Below the pieces are notes generated by a model, which worked only from the letters and a program-made list of their open reading frames with translations, was not told where the DNA came from and searched no databases. Below, in pieces: positions 1 through 5,523 of a stretch of 5,612 nucleotides of DNA. The translations under genes were made by a program, and so were the position numbers. Source of the DNA: CBDULX01 sp965368175 (GTDB lineage Bacteria; Pseudomonadota; Gammaproteobacteria; SZUA-229); contig CBDULX010000196.1 of the NCBI GenBank assembly GCA_965368175.1, positions 1 through 5,612 of the forward strand, written 5' to 3'. The number at the start of each line of letters is the position of its first letter. Position 1 is the first letter of the stretch.

Positions 1-2050
1 GATTCGGCTCACCTTTCATGAACTTCTCACCGCCCTTGCCACGCCAGCCGGCGAGAAAGCCGATACCTGAACCCGGCTCGGTTTCAAAGTTGGTAACAAA
101 ATCAGGATAGTTTTTGAACTTACGCTCACCTTCAGGCGTAGTAAACGCCGGCAATTTCAGACGTGAACCCATTTCGATCAACACTTCCTGGAAGGGCTTG
201 CAGTCACCTTTCGGCGGCACCACAGGAATACGTACGGAATCTACCGGGCCATCGTATTCTGAGATCGGACGATCCAGCATGGACATAACATCATGACGTT
301 CCAGGTAAGTCGTATCCGGTAACACCAGATCGGCATAGGCCACCATTTCTGACTGAAAGGCATCGGCCACGATCAGGAATGGTATTTTATACTCGCCGCT
401 GTCGTCCTTGTCGTTCAGCATATTGCGAACTTCGGAAGTGTTCATAGATGAGTTCCAGGCCATGTTGGCCATGAAGATCATCAGGGTGTCGATGGGATAG
501 GGATCGCCACGCCAGGCGTTGGTGATGGCATTGTGCATCATGCCATGGGCCGACAGAGGGAATTCCCAGGAAAAAGCTTTATCGAGACGAACCGGCTCGC
601 CTTTATCATCCACAAACAGATCATCCGGGTCTGCCGGCCAGCCTAATGGCATACCGTCCAGAGGCGTGTTGGGTTTAACGCCTTCCGGGCCTTTCGGTGT
701 TTTCGGGCAGGGCGGAATAGGACGCGGAAATGGCGCCTTATGACGGAAACCGCCGGGACGATCGATGGTGCCCAGAATCGACATCAGGATGGACAGTGCG
801 CGGATGGTCTGGAAACCATTGGAGTGTGCCGCCAGACCACGCATAGCGTGGAAGGATACCGGATTACCGATCACTGACTGATGTTCACGACCCCAGGTAT
901 CGGTCCAGGCAATGGGCAGCTCGATTTTCTCGTCCCGGGCCGTAATACCCATTTCATGGGCCAGGCGACGGATGACGTCGACAGGGATACCGGTCACGTC
1001 CGACGCCCATTCTGGCGTGTATCCTTCCACCTGCTCTTTCAGCAGCTGGAACGATGGCTTAACTGGAGTACCGTCATCCAGGGTGTATTCACCCAGCAGG
1101 AAGGGATCGGCGCCTTCGGTATGGGTGCGCACGGCTTTATCCGTATGACGGTCCCACCACATCTGGTTCTGGTGATCGAAGCAACCTTCTTCCGGATCAT
1201 TGATGTCCATGCGCACGAACATACCGTGGTTATTGGACTCCTGATCCAGATTCACCAGCTGACCCGCATTGGAGTAATCCTGAAGGAACTCACGATCGTA
1301 AAGACCGGTTTTGATCAGCTCATGGATCAGTGCCAGTAACAGGGCACCATCGGTGCCGGGCTTGATGGGTACCCACTCATCAGCGATGGCCGAATAACCC
1401 GTGCGCACCGGATTGATGGAAATGAAACGACCACCGTTACGCTTGAACTCGGAGAGCTGGATTTTCAGCGGGTTGGAATGATGATCTTCAGCAGTTCCGA
1501 TCATCACAAACAGTTTGGAGCGTTCCAGGTCGGGGCCACCAAATTCCCAGAATGATCCACCAATGGTGTAGATCATACCGGCCGCCATGTTCACAGAACA
1601 GAAGCCACCGTGGGCAGCGTAGTTGGGCGTTCCGTACTGTTTGGCGAACATACCGGTGAGGGCCTGCATCTGGTCACGACCGGTGAACAGAGCGAATTTC
1701 CTGGGGTCGGTAGCACGCAGGTGAGCCATACGCTCTTCCATGATGTCGAAGGCCTGGTCCCAGGAAATCTCTTCGAAATCGGCATCACCACGCATACTAC
1801 CCTGCTTACGCAGTAAAGGCTTTGTGAGTCGCGCAGGCGAGTATTGTTTCATAATACCCGAGGCACCTTTGGCACAGATCACTCCCTTGTTTAATGGATG
1901 ATCCGGATTACCCTGGATATAACGAACTTCGTCGTCACGTATTGTTACCCGGATGCCGCAACGGCAAGCACACATGTAACAGGTAGTGTTTTTGACTTCG
2001 ATGCGACCCTCAGGCTGTTTAATCGCATCGTGTAGCACTTTTTTAGTCAT
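1..2050 (-). CDS. soeA: SoeA-like molybdopterin oxidoreductase, catalytic subunit (3' end beyond window)
   Basis: Partial gene: 683 codons are present without a stop, and the reading frame runs off the left edge. The protein begins MTKKVLHDAIKQPEGRIEVK. It carries a [4Fe-4S] motif C24-x2-C27-x3-C31-x27-C59 followed by K61, the N-terminal hallmark of the DMSO reductase family. The probable molybdenum ligand is C151 in HGGFCSVN. The conserved cofactor-region signature YADLVLPDTTYLER lies at residues 572-585. There is no twin-arginine signal peptide, so the enzyme should stay in the cytoplasm. This matches SoeA, the bis-MGD subunit of the membrane-bound SoeABC complex, which oxidises sulfite to sulfate and passes electrons to the quinone pool. 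Family length is roughly 950-1000 residues, so about 30% is missing. The SoeB (FeS) and SoeC (membrane) genes would be expected beyond position 1 but cannot be seen. Family membership is certain. The sulfite substrate rests on remembered resemblance; polysulfide/thiosulfate reductase relatives are the alternative, though those usually have a Tat signal. The ATG at 2050 fits the usual position before the FeS motif, and a weak AGGTT lies 6 nt upstream. Confidence 0.8.
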   Translation of the reverse strand, partial: MTKKVLHDAIKQPEGRIEVKNTTCYMCACRCGIRVTIRDDEVRYIQGNPDHPLNKGVICAKGASGIMKQYSPARLTKPLLRKQGSMRGDADFEEISWDQAFDIMEERMAHLRATDPRKFALFTGRDQMQALTGMFAKQYGTPNYAAHGGFCSVNMAAGMIYTIGGSFWEFGGPDLERSKLFVMIGTAEDHHSNPLKIQLSEFKRNGGRFISINPVRTGYSAIADEWVPIKPGTDGALLLALIHELIKTGLYDREFLQDYSNAGQLVNLDQESNNHGMFVRMDINDPEEGCFDHQNQMWWDRHTDKAVRTHTEGADPFLLGEYTLDDGTPVKPSFQLLKEQVEGYTPEWASDVTGIPVDVIRRLAHEMGITARDEKIELPIAWTDTWGREHQSVIGNPVSFHAMRGLAAHSNGFQTIRALSILMSILGTIDRPGGFRHKAPFPRPIPPCPKTPKGPEGVKPNTPLDGMPLGWPADPDDLFVDDKGEPVRLDKAFSWEFPLSAHGMMHNAITNAWRGDPYPIDTLMIFMANMAWNSSMNTSEVRNMLNDKDDSGEYKIPFLIVADAFQSEMVAYADLVLPDTTYLERHDVMSMLDRPISEYDGPVDSVRIPVVPPKGDCKPFQEVLIEMGSRLKLPAFTTPEGERKFKNYPDFVTNFETEPGSGIGFLAGWRGKGGEKFMKGEPN

Positions 2051-2056
2051 ACTTGG

Positions 2057-2061
2057 AACCT
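2057..2061 (-). promoter_or_regulatory. Weak ribosome binding site of the SoeA-like gene
   Basis: On the minus strand AGGTT ends 6 nt before the ATG at 2050. A second purine run, AAGGG at 2067-2063, lies 12 nt upstream. Neither is a strong Shine-Dalgarno match, but together they support the chosen start. Confidence 0.4.
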
Positions 2062-2081
2062 GCCCTTGTAAAGTGGCGGCG

Positions 2082-2110
2082 ATTATAAAGACTCTGACAT
2101 TTGCTGACTA
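2082..2110 (-). promoter_or_regulatory. Predicted sigma70 promoter of the SoeA-like gene
   Basis: Reading the minus strand, a perfect -10 hexamer TATAAT occupies 2087-2082. A -35-like TAGTCA (four of six bases matching TTGACA) occupies 2110-2105, with a 17-bp spacer. Transcription would start near 2075, leaving a leader of about 25 nt before the ATG at 2050. The -10 is strong and the -35 weak, which would suit an activator-assisted promoter. Confidence 0.55.
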
Positions 2111-2155
2111 ATCACCATTGTTAAGCGTTTCATAAAATTCTTAAATACTACTTTA

Positions 2156-2169
2156 TTGAGCAATATCAA
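2156..2169 (-). promoter_or_regulatory. Fnr-like (Crp/Fnr family) operator on the soeA side
   Basis: TTGAG-CAAT-ATCAA matches nine of ten informative bases of the Fnr/Anr consensus TTGAT-N4-ATCAA. Its centre is at 2162.5. It overlaps a second palindrome, GCAATAT-CA-ATATTGC, at 2160-2175. For the leftward gene it lies about 87 bp upstream of the start predicted from TATAAT. It also lies close to the -41.5 class II spacing relative to a weaker alternative -10, TATGAA, at 2134-2129 (one base off ideal). Dnr/NnrR-type regulators use the same consensus, so the regulator cannot be named from the site alone. Confidence 0.5.
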
Positions 2170-2248
2170 TATTGCCTTGAATATCCTGGACTGTTTCAAT
2201 AAAACAGGCATGATTCTAGCTAATAAGCTGTTGTTTAAGTTGCCATTA

Positions 2249-2262
2249 TTGACTCAAATCAT
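2249..2262 (+). promoter_or_regulatory. Fnr-like operator positioned for moaA
   Basis: TTGAC-TCAA-ATCAT matches eight of ten informative bases of TTGAT-N4-ATCAA, and its centre is at 2255.5. The TATACA hexamer at 2285-2290 lies 29.5 to 34.5 bases downstream of that centre. This is exactly where the -10 element sits in class II Fnr promoters (operator centred at -41.5). The sequence match alone is modest; the spacing adds weight. Confidence 0.45.
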
Positions 2263-2284
2263 TTTAGCTACGCACTATCACCTG

Positions 2285-2290
2285 TATACA
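2285..2290 (+). promoter_or_regulatory. Predicted -10 element of a moaA promoter
   Basis: TATACA differs from TATAAT at two positions. A start near 2297 would give a leader of about 72 nt before the moaA ATG. No good -35 hexamer precedes it, which is expected if the Fnr-like box centred at 2255.5 replaces the -35 contact. A rival -10, TATACT at 2356-2361, would give an essentially leaderless moaA message. Confidence 0.4.
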
Positions 2291-2368
2291 CGATCAGAGC
2301 AATATCCATTTAATTAATGATCTTTTAAATCAGGTTATTATTTTTTAATTTCTCGTATACTTGGCGAC

Positions 2369-3349
2369 ATGACTCAACTCATTGACCAGTTCGGACGCAG
2401 TATCGACTATGTGCGGGTATCGGTTACCGACCGATGCGACCTGCGCTGCAGTTATTGTATGCCCAAACACTTCCACGGTTTCCACGAACCGGATGAATGG
2501 CTCAGTTTCGATGAGATTGAACGGGTGATCGCCACCTTTACTCGCATGGGCACTCGACGCATACGCTTAACCGGCGGTGAACCACTGGTGCGAAAAGGCA
2601 TAGCCAGCCTGGCTCAGAGGCTGTCCGCAATACCGGGACTGGAGGATCTGTCCCTCAGTACCAATTGCACTCGCATGAAACAACAGGCCGAAGCCCTGAA
2701 AGCTGCCGGCATTGACCGTATCAATGTCAGCCTGGACAGCCTGGATGCCGACAAATTCAAACAACTTACCGGTGGTAAACTGGAAAAAGTACTGACTGGC
2801 CTCATGGCGGCTAAAAATGCCGGACTCAGTCCCATCAAGATCAACATGGTATTGATGAAAGACATCAATGATAACGAGGTGGAATCCATGGTGGCTTTCT
2901 GCATCGAACATGGCTTTACCCTTCGCTTTATCGAGACCATGCCGGTGGGCGACATGGGTCGCAAGGCCACCGAACACTATATTAACTTACAGCAAATCAA
3001 GACAAGACTGGCAGAAAGCTTTGATCTGGTGCCCGGCGTCATGCCCGGCGGCGGCCCAGCGCGTTATATGCAGGTAGCCGGTACCGACATCAATATCGGC
3101 TTCATCACTCCCCTGTCACAGCATTTTTGTGAAACCTGCAACCGGGTTCGATTGTCGGTAGACGGCACGATCTATACCTGCCTGGGCCAGGAACATAATT
3201 TTGAATTACGCCCTTTGCTGCGATCAGGCATTTCTGATGATGAACTGGAACAGGCCATACGCTCGGCCATTAACATGAAGCCCGAACGACACGAATTTAA
3301 TGAGAAGCCGGAGAAAGTACTCAGGTTTATGTCATATACGGGTGGATGA
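2369..3349 (+). CDS. moaA: GTP 3',8-cyclase MoaA (molybdenum cofactor biosynthesis)
   Basis: Complete at 326 residues, the usual length. MoaA is a cytoplasmic radical-SAM enzyme that converts GTP to 3',8-cyclo-H2GTP, which MoaC then turns into cyclic pyranopterin monophosphate, the first intermediate of molybdenum cofactor synthesis. The SAM-binding cluster motif is C23-x3-C27-x2-C30 in VTDRCDLRCSYCM, followed by the GGEP motif at 69-72. The second cluster motif is C254-x2-C257-x13-C271. The GTP-contacting arginines of the family correspond to R16, R259 and R261. The protein ends in the essential GG tail (SYTGG). The start at 2369 gives the standard N-terminus (MTQLIDQFGRSIDYVR). No Shine-Dalgarno is visible before it, so initiation may be weak or leaderless. 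No other moa, moe or mob genes are in view; the gene is alone, divergent from a Mo-enzyme gene and convergent with the next. Cys100 in STNC replaces the more usual Gly or Ala. Confidence 0.97.
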   Translation: MTQLIDQFGRSIDYVRVSVTDRCDLRCSYCMPKHFHGFHEPDEWLSFDEIERVIATFTRMGTRRIRLTGGEPLVRKGIASLAQRLSAIPGLEDLSLSTNCTRMKQQAEALKAAGIDRINVSLDSLDADKFKQLTGGKLEKVLTGLMAAKNAGLSPIKINMVLMKDINDNEVESMVAFCIEHGFTLRFIETMPVGDMGRKATEHYINLQQIKTRLAESFDLVPGVMPGGGPARYMQVAGTDINIGFITPLSQHFCETCNRVRLSVDGTIYTCLGQEHNFELRPLLRSGISDDELEQAIRSAINMKPERHEFNEKPEKVLRFMSYTGG

Positions 3350-3361
3350 TTATGTCCAGGA
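3350..3361. other. Convergent junction of moaA and the Omp85-like gene
   Basis: Only 12 bases separate the two convergent stop codons. I see no stem followed by a T-run in either direction here or just inside the gene ends. Termination must therefore be Rho-dependent, or the transcripts run into each other. Confidence 0.6.
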
Positions 3362-4606
3362 TTAAAACAGGTAACGCGTACCAAAACTGGTAAACCAGTC
3401 ACTGTCAGTAACCCCATAAGCAAAATCCAGTCTTAAATCCAGTCTTACAAAGGCCGGGATTTTCCAACGGATACCTGCACCTACTCCGATATTTAGTGGC
3501 CGATGAAACATATTTTCGATTTCATCGTAGGTATTACCCAGGTCCAGAAAATACACATAACGTAGAGTTGGATAACGCCCAAATGTATGCAGGTACTCCA
3601 TATTAATGAGTAACATGCTGTTACCCTGAAATCGATCTCGGTCATAACCCCGTAAATCGCTACGATAATCCAGGGTAAACGCCCGATTCTCAAGTACATT
3701 ATCCGTAGAATGCCCAAGTACTGTCTGTACATTTAAATTATCATTGGGTCGTGACTTAAACCGGTAGTAACTTTGATAAAACAACATGTGCTTAACATAT
3801 TCTGATGTACTGCTAATACGCTCATCTGCAACATCCAGTCTATAACCAAAGTGCTTGCCACTACGATTATATAGATGCTCATGTACCTTTTCATAACCAT
3901 ATTCGGCACTGGCGCTAATTACTTCAGCCTCATTTACAACCTGACGACTACTTATATCCTCGTATTCTCTGCCATAATAGTCCATTCCCAGGAGAATATA
4001 TCGGCCATACTTACGCCCTTCCGGATTAAGCCATTTTACTATTGCAAGACCCAGGGATTGCTCAACCTGGTTCTGTATAACACCCTCGATATTTGCACTA
4101 ACATTATTTTCATTGTTGATTTTAAATTCCATATCAAACCTGGATTTTAAAACACTCGGATACTTATATCGAAAACGCTGTCGATATTCTGTAACCCCTT
4201 CATTCTCACCCATACGTTCAGCTGTTAACCTTACTGCATGGTTGAGGCCATGCAGATTATCCCAACGCAACTGTACTCCAAGCCGCAAATCATTATCTTC
4301 TATGCGGATACGCGGAAGGACCAGTAGATAATATTTTTCCTCGACCACGATGACCAGTTCAGCCTTGAATTCAGACGACTCACCAGCCAGATAGTCTTCT
4401 TGCAGGTAATAACCGACATTACGGTATAAACCCAGATCCATTATATCCTGTACGGATTTTTCTATTTTGCGCATATCAATTTCATCGCCTTCAGCGATAT
4501 GCATCTGCTGTCGCAACAACGATTCTCTGGTGGTTTCATTACCGATATAACGTATATTGCCAATATGAGTGACTGCATCTGCTGCTACCGGGATTAACAG
4601 GATCAT
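3362..4606 (-). CDS. Short Omp85/BamA-TamA family outer membrane protein with one POTRA domain
   Basis: From the ATG at 4606 the protein has 414 residues; the true start may be an AUC at 4627 (421 residues). Residues 13-90 form a clear POTRA domain: the IGNIRYIGNETT strand, helix ESLLRQQM, the EGDEID turn, helix MRKIEKSVQDIMDLGLYRNV and a closing strand ELVIVVEEK. The remaining ~320 residues have the alternating pattern of a beta-barrel. They include the Omp85 lid-loop motif R319-G-Y in DLRGYDRDRFQGN, the YFLDLGNTYD strand near 352-361 reminiscent of BamA, and a C-terminal phenylalanine (TRYLF) serving as the barrel-assembly signal. BamA has five POTRA domains and TamA three, so this is neither; it resembles minimal single-POTRA members whose cargo is mostly unknown. 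It should sit in the outer membrane after Sec export. It lies just downstream of the transporter gene on the same strand and probably shares its mRNA. Family is secure; the specific function is not known. Confidence 0.85.
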   Translation of the reverse strand: MILLIPVAADAVTHIGNIRYIGNETTRESLLRQQMHIAEGDEIDMRKIEKSVQDIMDLGLYRNVGYYLQEDYLAGESSEFKAELVIVVEEKYYLLVLPRIRIEDNDLRLGVQLRWDNLHGLNHAVRLTAERMGENEGVTEYRQRFRYKYPSVLKSRFDMEFKINNENNVSANIEGVIQNQVEQSLGLAIVKWLNPEGRKYGRYILLGMDYYGREYEDISSRQVVNEAEVISASAEYGYEKVHEHLYNRSGKHFGYRLDVADERISSTSEYVKHMLFYQSYYRFKSRPNDNLNVQTVLGHSTDNVLENRAFTLDYRSDLRGYDRDRFQGNSMLLINMEYLHTFGRYPTLRYVYFLDLGNTYDEIENMFHRPLNIGVGAGIRWKIPAFVRLDLRLDFAYGVTDSDWFTSFGTRYLF

Positions 4607-4622
4607 TGTGATGATTATGATC
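4601..4622 (-). repeat. Inverted repeat spanning the annotated ATG of the Omp85-like gene
   Basis: GATCAT (4601-4606) and ATGATC (4617-4622) are perfect 6-bp arms around a 10-nt loop. In the mRNA the ATG at 4606 would be paired in the downstream arm. The arm at 4617-4622 includes the first base of the transporter stop codon. The stem is short and may be chance. Confidence 0.35.
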
Positions 4623-5523
4623 TTGATAGTTTGCTACTCCATTGATGTATCGCCAGACCTGACAGCACCAGCAAGGTTCCAAGAACAATCATTCCTGTTA
4701 AAGGTTCATCATTCAACATATTCCCCAGCCATAATGCAGTAACTGGTGTTAACAGGGTAATCAGTGCCACCGTAGATGCCTGTAAACTGGATAATACAAA
4801 ATAAAAGCTTACAAAACCTACAACAGAACCCATTACACCAAGATAAATGATCGACCAGACAGGTCTTGCAGGTATCACCACTGGCAAGGGTTCTGCAAAT
4901 AACATATACAGGATTAAAAATAAGGGCAAGGAAAATAACAGACCCCCTGCAGTCACAATCAGGGCCGGTAATTTAGCATCGATACGCTTAATCCAGACAC
5001 TACTTGAGGAGTGCAGCAGCACTGCAAGCAATACCGCGCTTAAACCCATTAAGGCCTGCGATCCAAGCTGAATTTGTTCAAAAAATATCACCAGCAGCCC
5101 AGACAAACCCAGTAAAGAACCCAATATTTTGGGCAATGAGAGGCTGTTCTCATGCAACAAACGAGATGCCATCCAGGCAGTTAGAATTGGCGTTAAACCA
5201 AACACAATCGAAATAAGCCCCGATGAAATATATTGAGCCCCCCAATAAGTCGTCGTCATTGCACCAAATATCGCAAGAGTTGCGGCCAGATATACTTTAA
5301 TGGCTGCGCCATGCAGTGGCAGTTTTTTAAAATAAATCAACGTCAATGCCATAGACAGCACAGCACCAATTAACATACGAGCCGACACTCCGATAATAAA
5401 GCCAACCGATTCTCCACTCCATTTAATCGCCAAAGGGGTAGTTGACCAGATAATAATCACCAATAGATAGGCGATCACCAGGGTATATATCTTTTTTTTG
5501 TCCATGTTTGGTTGTTTCATCAT
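4615..5523 (-). CDS. EamA/DMT-superfamily inner membrane transporter
   Basis: A 302-residue protein of typical length for ten-helix drug/metabolite transporters. Hydrophobic segments lie near residues 12-35, 41-65, 75-99, 101-124, 130-151, 157-178, 185-209, 223-247, 250-271 and 276-296. They form two five-helix EamA repeats, each with the family's proline-containing signature: GLTPILTAWMASRLLHE at 109-125 and LLTPVTALWLGNMLNDE at 258-274. Members export amino acids, nucleotide precursors or other small metabolites across the cytoplasmic membrane, and the substrate cannot be read from the sequence. The start is uncertain: ATGs occur at 5523, 5520 and 5505, none with a good Shine-Dalgarno. The third (MDKKKIYTLV) would still keep the positive residues ahead of the first helix. 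The stop codon lies 8 nt before the downstream Omp85 ATG, or overlaps that gene if it starts at the AUC. This indicates a two-gene operon with likely translational coupling. Confidence 0.88.
   Translation of the reverse strand: MMKQPNMDKKKIYTLVIAYLLVIIIWSTTPLAIKWSGESVGFIIGVSARMLIGAVLSMALTLIYFKKLPLHGAAIKVYLAATLAIFGAMTTTYWGAQYISSGLISIVFGLTPILTAWMASRLLHENSLSLPKILGSLLGLSGLLVIFFEQIQLGSQALMGLSAVLLAVLLHSSSSVWIKRIDAKLPALIVTAGGLLFSLPLFLILYMLFAEPLPVVIPARPVWSIIYLGVMGSVVGFVSFYFVLSSLQASTVALITLLTPVTALWLGNMLNDEPLTGMIVLGTLLVLSGLAIHQWSSKLSRS
4637..4640 (-). promoter_or_regulatory. GGAG ribosome binding site implying an AUC start at 4627
   Basis: On the minus strand GGAG (4640-4637) lies inside the last codons of the transporter gene. 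It is followed by 9 nt and then ATC at 4627, in frame with the Omp85 gene. The first ATG (4606) is 30 nt from this site and has no purine-rich sequence of its own. No ATG, GTG or TTG occurs in frame between the TAG at 4636-4634 and 4606. Initiation at AUC would give MKIIIITMILLIPVAADA as signal peptide, with a lysine, a hydrophobic core and an A-D-A cleavage site. Confidence 0.5.

Larger units (their letters stand above)
2051..2368. other. Divergent intergenic control region between soeA-like gene and moaA
   Basis: This 318-base gene-free stretch separates two genes that start back to back. It is clearly more AT-rich than the flanking coding sequence. It contains a TATAAT promoter for the leftward gene, two Fnr-like boxes, a TATACA hexamer positioned for moaA, and a small hairpin (CTGTTT 2191-2196 / AAACAG 2202-2207, 5-nt loop) with no clear role. 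I see no convincing small ORF, tRNA or large structured riboswitch here. Confidence 0.7.

Noticed and set aside
881..1339. A 152-codon open frame on the plus strand
   Set aside because: It lies wholly antisense to the SoeA-like gene, which has family motifs throughout. The plus-strand translation shows no recognisable domain or RBS.
2191..2207. Hairpin CTGTTT-CAATA-AAACAG as an intrinsic terminator
   Set aside because: The stem is only 6 bp and AT-rich with no T-run, and it lies between two divergent starts where no transcript should end.
2217..2270. Repeated TAGCTA at 2217-2222 and 2265-2270
   Set aside because: A six-base self-complementary word occurring twice in AT-rich DNA is expected by chance.
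2291..2368. A molybdenum cofactor riboswitch in the moaA leader
   Set aside because: The predicted leader is only about 72 nt, AT-rich and lacking extended GC-paired stems, too short for that riboswitch class.
2051..2368. A ModE (molybdate regulator) operator
   Set aside because: I found no pair of TATAT-type half sites with the ModE spacing. The dyads present fit Fnr-type symmetry or are unclassified.
2567..2977. Two overlapping minus-strand open frames opposite moaA (136 and 118 codons)
   Set aside because: They are mirror frames of moaA, whose motifs and full family length establish the real coding frame.
3340..3370. A shared bidirectional terminator between the convergent genes
   Set aside because: There are only 12 intergenic bases and no GC stem with flanking A and T runs.
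3875..4331. Plus-strand open frames opposite the Omp85-like gene
   Set aside because: The opposite strand encodes a continuous POTRA and barrel protein. These frames have no RBS or recognisable features.
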